Assembly: GCA_946699065.1 (NCBI GenBank)
Contig: CAMPDV010001441.1
Coordinates: 51,408-115,407 of the forward strand
Length of the DNA: 64,000 bases
Origin: Loxodes magnus
Lineage: Eukaryota; Ciliophora; Karyorelictea; Loxodida; Loxodidae
Reading direction: 5' to 3'
Under the pieces are notes generated by a model. It did not search any database. It was not told the DNA's origin and was given only the letters and a program-made list of their open reading frames with translations. Positions 26,601 through 41,400 of this stretch are shown piece by piece. The translations under genes were made by a program, and so were the position numbers. The first letter of the stretch is position 1, and every line of letters starts with the position of its first letter.

Positions 26601-29600
26601 ACGGTGAGACTATGGGACGTCAAAACAGGTACCTGTAAGACCATGAGTGGTCACACACATTATGTATGATCTGTGGCTATATCCAGTAATTCAGAGTTCA
26701 TCGTATCGGGAAGTTGAGATAATACGGTGAGACTATGGGACGTCAAGACAGGTACCTGTAAGACCATGAGTGGTCACACACATTAGGTATGATCTGTGGC
26801 TATATCCAGTAATTCAGAGTTCATCGCATCGTAAAGTTATGATTAGACGGTGAGACTATGGGACGTCAAGACAGGTACCTGTAAGACCATGAGTGGTCAC
26901 ACACATTAGGTATGATCTGTGGCTATATCCAGTAATTCAGAGTTCATCGTATCGGGAAGTTATGATTATACGGTGAGACTATGGGACGTCAAGACAGGTA
27001 CCTGTAAGACCATGAGTGGTCACACACATTAGGTATGATCTGTGGCTATATCCAGTAATTCAGAGTTCATCGTATCGGGAAGTTGAGATAATACGGTGAG
27101 ACTATGGGACGTCAAAACAGGTACCTGTAAGACCATGAGTGGTCACACACATTAGGTATGATCTGTGGCTATATCCAGTAATTCAGAGTTCATCGCATCG
27201 TAAAGTTATGATTAGACGGTGAGACTATAGGACTTCAAGACAGGTACCTGTAAGACCATGAGTGGTCACACTAATTCTGTATTATCTGTGGCTATATCCA
27301 GTAATTCAGAGTTCATCGTATCGGGAAGTTATGATTAGACGGTGAGACTATGGGACGTCAAGACAGGTACCTGTAAGACCATGAGTGGTCACACACATTA
27401 GGTATGATCTGTGGCTATATCCAGTAATTCAGAGTTCATCGTATCGGGAAGTTGAGATAATACGGTGAGACTATGGGACGTCAAGACAGGTACCTGTAAG
27501 ACCATGAGTGGTCACACACATTAGGTATGATCTGTGGCTATATCCAGTAATTCAGAGTTCATCGTATCGGGAAGTTGAGATAATACGGTGAGACTATGGG
27601 ACGTCAAAACAGGTACCTGTAAGACCATGAGTGGTCACACACATTAGGTATGATCTGTGGCTATATCCAGTAATTCAGAGTTCATCGCATCGTAAAGTTA
27701 TGATTAGACGGTGAGACTATAGGACTTCAAGACAGGTACCTGTAAGAGCATGAGTGGTCACACTAATTCTGTATTATCTGTGGCTATATCCAGTAATTCA
27801 GAGTTCATCGTATCGGGAAGTTATGATTAGACGGTGAGACTATGGGACGTCAAGACAGGTACCTGTAAGACCATGAGTGGTCACACACATTAGGTATGAT
27901 CTGTGGCTATATCCAGTAATTCAGAGTTCATCGTATCGGGAAGTTGAGATAATACGGTGAGACTATGGGACGTCAAGACAGGTACCTGTAAGACCATGAG
28001 TGGTCACACACATTAGGTATGATCTGTGGCTATATCCAGTAATTCAGAGTTCATCGCATCGTAAAGTTATGATTAGACGGTGAGACTATGGGACGTCAAG
28101 ACAGGTACCTGTAAGACCATGAGTGGTCACACACATTAGGTATGATCTGTGGCTATATCCAGTAATTCAGAGTTCATCGTATCGGGAAGTGGAGATTATA
28201 CGGTGAGACTATGGGACGTCAAGACAGGTACCTGTAAGACCATGAGTGGTCACACTAGTCATGTATCAGCTGTGGCTATATCCAGTAATTCAGAGTTCAT
28301 CGTATCGGGAAGTGCAGATTATACGGTGAGACTATGGGACGTCAAGACAGGTACCTGTAAGACCATGAGTGGTCACACACATTAGGTATGATCTGTGGCT
28401 ATATCCAGTAATTCAGAGTTCATCGTATCGGGAAGTTGAGATTATACGGTGAGACTATGGGACGTCAAGACAGGTACCTGTAAGACCATGAGTGGTCACA
28501 CACATTATGTATTATCTGTGGCTATATCCAGTAATTCAGAGTTCATCGTATCGGGAAGTGGAGATTATACGGTGAGACTATGGGACGTCAAGACAGGTAC
28601 CTGTAAGACCATGAGTGGTCACACACATTAGGTATGATCTGTGGCTATATCCAGTAATTCAGAGTTCATCGTATCGGGAAGTTGAGATTAGACGGTGAGA
28701 CTATAGGACTTCAAGACAGGTACCTGTAAGACCATGAGTGGTCACACTAGTCATGTATCAGCTGTGGCTATATCCAGTAATTCAGAGTTCATCGTATCGG
28801 AAAGTTATGATTAGACGGTGAGACTATGGGACGTCAAGACAGGTACCTGTAAGACCATGAGTGGTCACACACATTATGTATTATCTGTGGCTATATCCAG
28901 TAATTCAGAGTTCATCGTATCGGGAAGTTATGATTAGACGGTGAGACTATGGGACGTCAAGACAGGTACCTGTAAGACCATGAGTGGTCACACTAGTCAT
29001 GTATCAGCTGTGGCTATATCCAGTAATTCAGAGTTCATCGTATCGGGAAGTTGAGATTATACGGTGAGACTATGGGACGTCAAGACAGGTACCTGTAAGA
29101 CCATGAGTGGTCACACACATTAGGTATGATCTGTGGCTATATCCAGTAATTCAGAGTTCATCGTATCGGGAAGTGGAGATTATACGGTGAGACTATAGGA
29201 CGTCAAGACAGGTACCTGTAAGACCATGAGTGGTCACACACATTAGGTATGATCTGTGGCTATATCCAGTAATTCAGAGTTCATCGTATCGGGAAGTGGA
29301 GATTATACGGTGAGACTATGGGACGTCAAGACAGGTACCTGTAAGACCATGAGTGGTCACACACATTATGTATGATCTGTGGCTATATCCAGTAATTCAG
29401 AGTTCATCGTATCGGGAAGTGGAGATTATACGGTGAGACTATGGGACGTCAAGACAGGTACCTGTAAGACCATGAGTGGTCACACACATTAGGTATGATC
29501 TGTGGCTATATCCAGTAATTCAGAGTTCATCGTATCGGGAAGTTATGATTAGACGGTGAGACTATGGGACGTCAAGACAGGTACCTGTAAGACCATGAGT

Positions 29601-31997
29601 GGTCACACACATTAGGTATGATCTGTGGCTATATCCAGTAATTCAGAGTTCATCGTATCGGGAAGTTATGATTAGACGGTGAGACTATGGGACGTCAAGA
29701 CAGGTACCTGTAAGACCATGAGTGGTCACACACATTATGTATTATCTGTGGCTATATCCAGTAATTCAGAGTTCATCGTATCGGGAAGTTATGATTAGAC
29801 GGTGAGACTATGGGACGTCAAGACAGGTACCTGTAAGACCATGAGTGGTCACACTAGTCATGTATCAGCTGTGGCTATATCCAGTAATTCAGAGTTCATC
29901 GTATCGGGAAGTGCAGATTATACGGTGAGACTATGGGACGTCAAGACAGGTACCTGTAAGACCATGAGTGGTCACACACATTAGGTATGATCTGTGGCTA
30001 TATCCAGTAATTCAGAGTTCATCGTATCGGGAAGTTGAGATTATACGGTGAGACTATGGGACGTCAAGACAGGTACCTGTAAGACCATGAGTGGTCACAC
30101 ACATTAGGTATGATCTGTGGCTATATCCAGTAATTCAGAGTTCATCGTATCGGGAAGTGGAGATTATACGGTGAGACTATGGGACGTCAAGACAGGTACC
30201 TGTAAGACCATGAGTGGTCACACACATTAGGTATGATCTGTGGCTATATCCAGTAATTCAGAGTTCATCGTATCGGGAAGTTGAGATTAGACGGTGAGAC
30301 TATAGGACTTCAAGACAGGTACCTGTAAAACCATGAGTGGTCACACTAATTCTGTATTATCTGTGGCTATATCCAGTAATTCAGAGTTCATCGTATCGGG
30401 AAGTTATGATTAGACGGTGAGACTATGGGACGTCAAGACAGGTACCTGTAAGACCATGAGTGGTCACACTAGTCATGTATCAGCTGTGGCTATATCCAGT
30501 AATTCAGAGTTCATCGTATCGGGAAGTTGAGATTAGACGGTGAGACTATGGGACGTCAAGACAGGTACCTGTAAGACCATGAGTGGTCACACTAGTCATG
30601 TATCAGCTGTGGCTATATCCAGTAATTCAGAGTTCATCGTATCGGGAAGTGGAGATTATACGGTGAGACTATAGGACGTCAAGACAGGTACCTGTAAGAC
30701 CATGAGTGGTCACACACATTAGGTATGATCTGTGGCTATATCCAGTAATTCAGAGTTCATCGTATCGGGAAGTGCAGATTATACGGTGAGACTATGGGAC
30801 GTCAAGACAGGTACCTGTAAGACCATGAGTGGTCACACACATTAGGTATGATCTGTGGCTATATCCAGTAATTCAGAGTTCATCGTATCGGGAAGTTGAG
30901 ATTATACGGTGAGACTATGGGACGTCAAGACAGGTACCTGTAAGACCATGAGTGGTCACACTAGTCATGTATCAGCTGTGGCTATATACAGTAATTCAGA
31001 GTTCATCGTATCGGGAAGTGCAGATTATACGGTGAGACTATGGGACGTCAAGACAGGTACCTGTAAGACCATGAGTGGTCACACTAATTCTGTATTATCT
31101 GTGGCTATATCCAGTAATTCAGAGTTCATCGTATCGGGAAGTTGAGATAATACGGTGAGACTATGGGACGTCAAGACAGGTACCTGTAAGACCATGAGTG
31201 GTCACACACATTAGGTATGATCTGTGGCTATATCCAGTAATTCAGAGTTCATCGTATCGGGAAGTTGAGATAATACGGTGAGACTATGGGACGTCAAGAC
31301 AGGTACCTGTAAGACCATGAGTGGTCACACACATTAGGTATGATCTGTGGCTATATCCAGTAATTCAGAGTTCATCGTATCGGAAAGTGGAGATTATACG
31401 GTGAGACTATGGGACGTCAAGACAGGTACCTGTAAGACCATGAGTGGTCACACTAGTTATGTATCAGCTGTGGCTATATCCAGTAATTCAGAGTTCATCG
31501 TATCGGGAAGTTGAGATTAGACGGTGAGACTATGGGACGTCAAGACAGGTACCTGTAAGACCATGAGTGGTCACACACATTAGGTATGATCTGTGGCTAT
31601 ATCCAGTAATTCAGAGTTCATCGTATCGGAAAGTTATGATTATACGGTGAGACTATGGGACGTCAAGACAGGTACCTGTAAGACCATGAGTGGTCACACA
31701 CATTAGGTATGATCTGTGGCTATATCCAGTAATTCAGAGTTCATCGTATCGGAAAGTGGAGATTATACGGTGAGACTATGGGACGTCAAGACAGGTACCT
31801 GTAAGACCATGAGTGGTCACACACATTATGTATGATCTGTGGCTATATCCAGTAATTCAGAGTTCATCGTATCGGAAAGTGGAGATTATACGGTGAGACT
31901 ATGGGACGTCAAGACAGGTACCTGTAAGACCATGAGTGGTCACACACATTAGGTATGATCTGTGGCTATATCCAGTAATTCAGAGTTCATCGTATCG
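17517..31997 (+). CDS. WD40-repeat reading frame, segment C (~117 units, in-frame stops)
   Basis: Frame 3 carries about 4,827 codons of WD40 repeat without another length change. This region is the richest in TGA at codon 38 and in the haplotype TAG GAC TTC at codons 4-6 (Trp-Asp-Val becoming stop-Asp-Phe), seen near 20958, 23292, 25015, 25507, 27229, 27719, 28704 and 30301. From about 27.2 kb that haplotype is often followed by NSVLS at residues 19-23. TAA at codon 36 recurs near 18711, 20680, 25231 and in the Ala34 units at 26.8-28.1 kb, and I see none downstream of that. Rare private changes: His17Tyr near 22715, Ser27Tyr near 19671 and 30988. As with segment A, the frame is either recoded or degenerate. 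Confidence 0.5.
27096..28079 (+). repeat. 492-bp (4-unit) tandem repeat marked by Ala34-TAA36 units
   Basis: Units with CATCGCATCGTAAAG (Val34Ala plus TAA at 36) begin at 26727, 27096, 27588 and 27957, spaced 3, 4 and 3 units. The second and third are each followed by a unit with TAG-Asp-Phe at 4-6 and the NSVLS loop, then by TGA38-Asn40 units. The Val34Ala change was seen nowhere else, so this is a local recent expansion. One copy has Thr13Ser (AGC) near 27748. Confidence 0.75.
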
Positions 31998-32439
31998 GAA
32001 GTTGAGATTATACGGTGAGACTATGGGACGTCAAGACAGGTACCTGTAAGACCATGAGTGGTCACACACATTAGGTATGATCTGTGTCTATATCCAGTAA
32101 TTCAGAGTTCATCGTATCGGGAAGTGGAGATTATACGGTGAGACTATGGGACGTCAAGACAGGTACCTGTAAGACCATGAGTGGTCACACACATTATGTA
32201 TGATCTGTGGCTATATCCAGTAATTCAGAGTTCATCGTATCGGGAAGTGGAGATTATACGGTGAGACTATGGGACGTCAAGACAGGTACCTGTAAGACCA
32301 TGAGTGGTCACACACATTAGGTATGATCTGTGGCTATATCCAGTAATTCAGAGTTCATCGTATCGGAAAGTTATGATTAGACGGTGAGACTATGGGACGT
32401 CAAGACAGGTACCTGTAAGACCATGAGTGGTCACACTAC
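31998..32439 (+). other. Stretch shifted by a 1-bp loss and a 1-bp gain
   Basis: At 31997-31999 the usual CGGGAAG (or CGGAAAG) reads CGGAAG, one base short in a homopolymer. At 32436-32442 the usual ACTAGTCATG reads ACTACATCATG, one base long. Unit starts inside are at 32015, 32138, 32261 and 32384 (frame 2), then return to frame 3 at 32508. The frame read through by segment C across these roughly 147 codons contains only TGA as nominal stops (CGG TGA GAC and CCA TGA GTG, two per unit) and no TAA or TAG. The shift is therefore open if TGA is Trp, but the encoded peptide there is not WD40. A homopolymer error followed by a chance insertion would look the same. Confidence 0.85.
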
Positions 32440-35400
32440 ATCATGTATCAGCTGTGGCTATATCCAGTAATTCAGAGTTCATCGTATCGGAAAGTTATGA
32501 TTAGACGGTGAGACTATGGGACGTCAAGACAGGTACCTGTAAGACCATGAGTGGTCACACACATTATGTATTATCTGTGGCTATATCCAGTAATTCAGAG
32601 TTCATCGTATCGGGAAGTGGAGATTATACGGTGAGACTATGGGACGTCAAGACAGGTACCTGTAAGACCATGAGTGGTCACACTAGTCATGTATCAGCTG
32701 TGGCTATATCCAGTAATTCAGAGTTCATCGTATCGGGAAGTTATGATTAGACGGTGAGACTATGGGACGTCAAGACAGGTACCTGTAAGACCATGAGTGG
32801 TCACACACATTATGTATTATCTGTGGCTATATCCAGTAATTCAGAGTTCATCGTATCGGGAAGTGGAGATTATACGGTGAGACTATGGGACGTCAAGACA
32901 GGTACCTGTAAGACCATGAGTGGTCACACACATTAGGTATGATCTGTGGCTATATCCAGTAATTCAGAGTTCATCGTATCGGAAAGTTGAGATTAGACGG
33001 TGAGACTATGGGACGTCAAGACAGGTACCTGTAAGACCATGAGTGGTCACACTAGTCATGTATCAGCTGTGGCTATATCCAGTAATTCAGAGTTCATCGT
33101 ATCGGGAAGTTATGATTAGACGGTGAGACTATGGGACGTCAAGACAGGTACCTGTAAGACCATGAGTGGTCACACACATTATGTATTATCTGTGGCTATA
33201 TCCAGTAATTCAGAGTTCATCGTATCGGGAAGTGGAGATTATACGGTGAGACTATGGGACGTCAAGACAGGTACCTGTAAGACCATGAGTGGTCACACAC
33301 ATTAGGTATGATCTGTGGCTATATCCAGTAATTCAGAGTTCATCGTATCGGAAAGTTATGATTAGACGGTGAGACTATGGGACGTCAAGACAGGTACCTG
33401 TAAGACCATGAGTGGTCACACACATTAGGTATGATCTGTGGCTATATCCAGTAATTCAGAGTTCATCGTATCGGAAAGTTATGATTAGACGGTGAGACTA
33501 TGGGACGTCAAGACAGGTACCTGTAAGACCATGAGTGGTCACACACATTAGGTATGATCTGTGGCTATATCCAGTAATTCAGAGTTCATCGTATCGGGAA
33601 GTTATGATTAGACGGTGAGACTATGGGACGTCAAGACAGGTACCTGTAAGACCATGAGTGGTCACACACATTAGGTATGATCTGTGGCTATATCCAGTAA
33701 TTCAGAGTTCATCGTATCGGAAAGTTATGATTAGACGGTGAGACTATGGGACGTCAAGACAGGTACCTGTAAGACCATGAGTGGTCACACACATTATGTA
33801 TCATCTGTGGCTATATCCAGTAATTCAGAGTTCATCGTATCGGAAAGTTATGATTAGACGGTGAGACTATGGGACGTCAAGACAGGTACCTGTAAGACCA
33901 TGAGTGGTCACACACATTAGGTATGATCTGTGGCTATATCCAGTAATTCAGAGTTCATCGTATCGGAAAGTTATGATTAGACGGTGAGACTATGGGACGT
34001 CAAGACAGGTACCTGTAAGACCATGAGTGGTCACACTAGTCATGTATCAGCTGTGGCTATATCCAGTAATTCAGAGTTCATCGTATCGGGAAGTGGAGAT
34101 TATACGGTGAGACTATGGGACGTCAAGACAGGTACCTGTAAGACCATGAGTGGTCACACACATTATGTATTATCTGTGGCTATATCCAGTAATTCAGAGT
34201 TCATCGTATCGGGAAGTTATGATTAGACGGTGAGACTATGGGACGTCAAGACAGGTACCTGTAAGACCATGAGTGGTCACACACATTATGTATGATCTGT
34301 GGCTATATCCAGTAATTCAGAGTTCATCGTATCGGGAAGTGGAGATTATACGGTGAGACTATGGGACGTCAAGACAGGTACCTGTAAGACCATGAGTGGT
34401 CACACACATTAGGTATGATCTGTGGCTATATCCAGTAATTCAGAGTTCATCGTATCGGGAAGTTGAGATTAGACGGTGAGACTATGGGACGTCAAGACAG
34501 GTACCTGTAAGACCATGAGTGGTCACACTAGTCATGTATCAGCTGTGGCTATATCCAGTAATTCAGAGTTCATCGTATCGGAAAGTTATGATTAGACGGT
34601 GAGACTATGGGACGTCAAGACAGGTACCTGTAAGACCATGAGTGGTCACACACATTATGTATTATCTGTGGCTATATCCAGTAATTCAGAGTTCATCGTA
34701 TCGGGAAGTGGAGATTATACGGTGAGACTATGGGACGTCAAGACAGGTACCTGTAAGACCATGAGTGGTCACACACATTAGGTATGATCTGTGGCTATAT
34801 CCAGTAATTCAGAGTTCATCGTATCGGGAAGTGGAGATTAGACGGTGAGACTATGGGACGTCAAGACAGGTACCTGTAAGACCATGAGTGGTCACACACA
34901 TTAGGTATGATCTGTGGCTATATCCAGTAATTCAGAGTTCATCGTATCGGGAAGTGGAGATTATACGGTGAGACTATGGGACGTCAAGACAGGTACCTGT
35001 AAGACCATGAGTGGTCACACACATTATGTATTATCTGTGGCTATATCCAGTAATTCAGAGTTCATCGTATCGGGAAGTGGAGATTATACGGTGAGACTAT
35101 GGGACGTCAAGACAGGTACCTGTAAGACCATGAGTGGTCACACACATTAGGTATGATCTGTGGCTATATCCAGTAATTCAGAGTTCATCGTATCGGGAAG
35201 TTGAGATTAGACGGTGAGACTATGGGACGTCAAGACAGGTACCTGTAAGACCATGAGTGGTCACACACATTATGTATGATCTGTGGCTATATCCAGTAAT
35301 TCAGAGTTCATCGTATCGGGAAGTGGAGATTATACGGTGAGACTATGGGACGTCAAGACAGGTACCTGTAAGACCATGAGTGGTCACACACATTATGTAT

Positions 35401-38400
35401 TATCTGTGGCTATATCCAGTAATTCAGAGTTCATCGTATCGGGAAGTGGAGATTATACGGTGAGACTATGGGACGTCAAGACAGGTACCTGTAAGACCAT
35501 GAGTGGTCACACTAGTCATGTATCAGCTGTGGCTATATCCAGTAATTCAGAGTTCATCGTATCGGAAAGTTATGATTAGACGGTGAGACTATGGGACGTC
35601 AAGACAGGTACCTGTAAGACCATGAGTGGTCACACACATTATGTATTATCTGTGGCTATATCCAGTAATTCAGAGTTCATCGTATCGGGAAGTGGAGATT
35701 ATACGGTGAGACTATGGGACGTCAAGACAGGTACCTGTAAGACCATGAGTGGTCACACACATTAGGTATGATCTGTGGCTATATCCAGTAATTCAGAGTT
35801 CATCGTATCGGAAAGTTGAGATTAGACGGTGAGACTATGGGACGTCAAGACAGGTACCTGTAAGACCATGAGTGGTCACACTAGTCATGTATCAGCTGTG
35901 GCTATATCCAGTAATTCAGAGTTCATCGTATCGGGAAGTTATGATTAGACGGTGAGACTATGGGACGTCAAGACAGGTACCTGTAAGACCATGAGTGGTC
36001 ACACACATTATGTATGATCTGTGGCTATATCCAGTAATTCAGAGTTCATCGTATCGGGAAGTGGAGATTATACGGTGAGACTATGGGACGTCAAGACAGG
36101 TACCTGTAAGACCATGAGTGGTCACACACATTAGGTATGATCTGTGGCTATATCCAGTAATTCAGAGTTCATCGTATCGGGAAGTGGAGATTAGACGGTG
36201 AGACTATGGGACGTCAAGACAGGTACCTGTAAGACCATGAGTGGTCACACACATTAGGTATGATCTGTGGCTATATCCAGTAATTCAGAGTTCATCGTAT
36301 CGGAAAGTTATGATTAGACGGTGAGACTATGGGACGTCAAGACAGGTACCTGTAAGACCATGAGTGGTCACACACATTAGGTATGATCTGTGGCTATATC
36401 CAGTAATTCAGAGTTCATCGTATCGGGAAGTTATGATTAGACGGTGAGACTATGGGACGTCAAGACAGGTACCTGTAAGACCATGAGTGGTCACACACAT
36501 TAGGTATGATCTGTGGCTATATCCAGTAATTCAGAGTTCATCGTATCGGAAAGTTATGATTAGACGGTGAGACTATGGGACGTCAAGACAGGTACCTGTA
36601 AGACCATGAGTGGTCACACACATTATGTATCATCTGTGGCTATATCCAGTAATTCAGAGTTCATCGTATCGGAAAGTTATGATTAGACGGTGAGACTATG
36701 GGACGTCAAGACAGGTACCTGTAAGACCATGAGTGGTCACACTAGTCATGTATCAGCTGTGGCTATATCCAGTAATTCAGAGTTCATCGTATCGGGAAGT
36801 GGAGATTATACGGTGAGACTATGGGACGTCAAGACAGGTACCTGTAAGACCATGAGTGGTCACACACATTAGGTATGATCTGTGGCTATATCCAGTAATT
36901 CAGAGTTCATCGTATCGGGAAGTGGAGATTATACGGTGAGACTATGGGACGTCAAGACAGGTACCTGTAAGACCATGAGTGGTCACACACATTAGGTATG
37001 ATCTGTGGCTATATCCAGTAATTCAGAGTTCATCGTATCGGGAAGTTATGATTAGACGGTGAGACTATGGGACGTCAAGACAGGTACCTGTAAGACCATG
37101 AGTGGTCACACACATTAGGTATGATCTGTGGCTATATCCAGTAATTCAGAGTTCATCGTATCGGAAAGTTATGATTAGACGGTGAGACTATGGGACGTCA
37201 AGACAGGTACCTGTAAGACCATGAGTGGTCACACACATTAGGTATGATCTGTGGCTATATCCAGTAATTCAGAGTTCATCGTATCGGGAAGTTATGATTA
37301 GACGGTGAGACTATGGGACGTCAAGACAGGTACCTGTAAGACCATGAGTGGTCACACACATTAGGTATGATCTGTGGCTATATCCAGTAATTCAGAGTTC
37401 ATCGTATCGGAAAGTGGAGATTATACGGTGAGACTATGGGACGTCAAGACAGGTACCTGTAAGACCATGAGTGGTCACACACATTAGGTATGATCTGTGG
37501 CTATATCCAGTAATTCAGAGTTCATCGTATCGGGAAGTGCAGATTAGACGGTGAGACTATGGGACGTCAAGACAGGTACCTGTAAGACCATGAGTGGTCA
37601 CACACATTATGTATTATCTGTGGCTATATCCAGTAATTCAGAGTTCATCGTATCGGAAAGTTATGATTAGACGGTGAGACTATGGGACGTCAAGACAGGT
37701 ACCTGTAAGACCATGAGTGGTCACACACATTATGTATTATCTGTGGCTATATCCAGTAATTCAGAGTTCATCGTATCGGAAAGTGCAGATTATACGGTGA
37801 GACTATGGGACGTCAAGACAGGTACCTGTAAGACCATGAGTGGTCACACACATTAGGTATGATCTGTGGCTATATCCAGTAATTCAGAGTTCATCGTATC
37901 GGAAAGTTATGATTATACGGTGAGACTATGGGACGTCAAGACAGGTACCTGTAAGACCATGAGTGGTCACACACATTAGGTATGATCTGTGGCTATATCC
38001 AGTAATTCAGAGTTCATCGTATCGGGAAGTGGAGATTATACGGTGAGACTATGGGACGTCAAGACAGGTACCTGTAAGACCATGAGTGGTCACACACATT
38101 AGGTATGATCTGTGGCTATATCCAGTAATTCAGAGTTCATCGTATCGGGAAGTTGAGATTAGACGGTGAGACTATGGGACGTCAAGACAGGTACCTGTAA
38201 GACCATGAGTGGTCACACTAGTCATGTATCAGCTGTGGCTATATCCAGTAATTCAGAGTTCATCGTATCGGAAAGTTATGATTAGACGGTGAGACTATGG
38301 GACGTCAAGACAGGTACCTGTAAGACCATGAGTGGTCACACACATTAGGTATGATCTGTGGCTATATCCAGTAATTCAGAGTTCATCGTATCGGGAAGTG

Positions 38401-41400
38401 GAGATTATACGGTGAGACTATGGGACGTCAAGACAGGTACCTGTAAGACCATGAGTGGTCACACACATTAGGTATGATCTGTGGCTATATCCAGTAATTC
38501 AGAGTTCATCGTATCGGGAAGTTGAGATTAGACGGTGAGACTATGGGACGTCAAGACAGGTACCTGTAAGACCATGAGTGGTCACACTAGTCATGTATCA
38601 GCTGTGGCTATATCCAGTAATTCAGAGTTCATCGTATCGGGAAGTGGAGATTATACGGTGAGACTATGGGACGTCAAGACAGGTACCTGTAAGACCATGA
38701 GTGGTCACACACATTATGTATGATCTGTGGCTATATCCAGTAATTCAGAGTTCATCGTATCGGGAAGTGGAGATTATACGGTGAGACTATGGGACGTCAA
38801 GACAGGTACCTGTAAGACCATGAGTGGTCACACACATTAGGTATGATCTGTGGCTATATCCAGTAATTCAGAGTTCATCGTATCGGGAAGTTGAGATTAG
38901 ACGGTGAGACTATGGGACGTCAAGACAGGTACCTGTAAGACCATGAGTGGTCACACTAGTCATGTATCAGCTGTGGCTATATCCAGTAATTCAGAGTTCA
39001 TCGTATCGGAAAGTTATGATTAGACGGTGAGACTATGGGACGTCAAGACAGGTACCTGTAAGACCATGAGTGGTCACACACATTATGTATTATCTGTGGC
39101 TATATCCAGTAATTCAGAGTTCATCGTATCGGGAAGTTATGATTAGACGGTGAGACTATGGGACGTCAAGACAGGTACCTGTAAGACCATGAGTGGTCAC
39201 ACACATTAGGTATGATCTGTGGCTATATCCAGTAATTCAGAGTTCATCGTATCGGAAAGTTATGATTAGACGGTGAGACTATGGGACGTCAAGACAGGTA
39301 CCTGTAAGACCATGAGTGGTCACACACATTATGTATTATCTGTGGCTATATCCAGTAATTCAGAGTTCATCGTATCGGGAAGTTGAGATTATACGGTGAG
39401 ACTATGGGACGTCAAGACAGGTACCTGTAAGACCATGAGTGGTCACACACATTATGTATTATCTGTGGCTATATCCAGTAATTCAGAGTTCATCGTATCG
39501 GAAAGTTATGATTAGACGGTGAGACTATGGGACGTCAAGACAGGTACCTGTAAGACCATGAGTGGTCACACACATTATGTATTATCTGTGGCTATATCCA
39601 GTAATTCAGAGTTCATCGTATCGGGAAGTTATGATTAGACGGTGAGACTATGGGACGTCAAGACAGGTACCTGTAAGACCATGAGTGGTCACACACATTA
39701 GGTATGATCTGTGTCTATATCCAGTAATTCAGAGTTCATCGTATCGGAAAGTTATGATTAGACGGTGAGACTATGGGACGTCAAGACAGGTACCTGTAAG
39801 ACCATGAGTGGTCACACACATTAGGTATGATCTGTGTCTATATCCAGTAATTCAGAGTTCATCGTATCGGGAAGTGGAGATTATACGGTGAGACTATGGG
39901 ACGTCAAGACAGGTACCTGTAAGACCATGAGTGGTCACACACATTATGTATGATCTGTGGCTATATCCAGTAATTCAGAGTTCATCGTATCGGGAAGTGG
40001 AGATTATACGGTGAGACTATGGGACGTCAAGACAGGTACCTGTAAGACCATGAGTGGTCACACACATTAGGTATGATCTGTGGCTATATCCAGTAATTCA
40101 GAGTTCATCGTATCGGAAAGTTATGATTAGACGGTGAGACTATGGGACGTCAAGACAGGTACCTGTAAGACCATGAGTGGTCACACTAATTCTGTATTAT
40201 CTGTGGCTATATCCAGTAATTCAGAGTTCATCGTATCGGGAAGTTATGATTAGACGGTGAGACTATGGGACGTCAAGACAGGTACCTGTAAGACCATGAG
40301 TGGTCACACTAGTCATGTATCAGCTGTGGCTATATCCAGTAATTCAGAGTTCATCGTATCGGGAAGTGGAGATTATACGGTGAGACTATGGGACGTCAAG
40401 ACAGGTACCTGTAAGACCATGAGTGGTCACACACATTATGTATGATCTGTGGCTATATCCAGTGATTCAGAGTTCATCGTATCGGGAAGTTATGATTATA
40501 CGGTGAGACTATGGGACGTCAAGACAGGTACCTGTAAGACCATGAGTGGTCACACACATTATGTATCAGCTGTGGCTATATCCAGTAATTCAGAGTTCAT
40601 CGTATCGGGAAGTTATGATTATACGGTGAGACTATGGGACGTCAAGACAGGTACCTGTAAGACCATGAGTGGTCACACACATTATGTATGATCTGTGGCT
40701 ATATCCAGTAATTCAGAGTTCATCGTATCGGAAAGTTATGATTAGACGGTGAGACTATGGGACGTCAAGACAGGTACCTGTAAGACCATGAGTGGTCACA
40801 CTTATTCTGTATATGCTGTGGCTATATCCAGTAATTCAGAGTTCATCGTATCGGGAAGTTATGATTAGACGGTGAGACTATGGGACGTCAAGACAGGTAC
40901 CTGTAAGACCATGAGTGGTCACACACATTATGTATGATCTGTGGCTATATCCAGTAATTCAGAGTTCATCGTATCGGAAAGTTATGATTAGACGGTGAGA
41001 CTATGGGACGTCAAGACAGGTACCTGTAAGACCATGAGTGGTCACACACATTATGTATGATCTGTGGCTATATCCAGTAATTCAGAGTTCATCGTATCGG
41101 GAAGTTATGATTAGACGGTGAGACTATGGGACGTCAAGACAGGTACCTGTAAGACCATGAGTGGTCACACACATTATGTATGATCTGTGGCTATATCCAG
41201 TAATTCAGAGTTCATCGTATCGGGAAGTGGAGATTATACGGTGAGACTATGGGACGTCAAGACAGGTACCTGTAAGACCATGAGTGGTCACACTAGTCAT
41301 GTATCAGCTGTGGCTATATCCAGTAATTCAGAGTTCATCGTATCGGAAAGTTATGATTAGACGGTGAGACTATGGGACGTCAAAACAGGTACCTGTAAGA

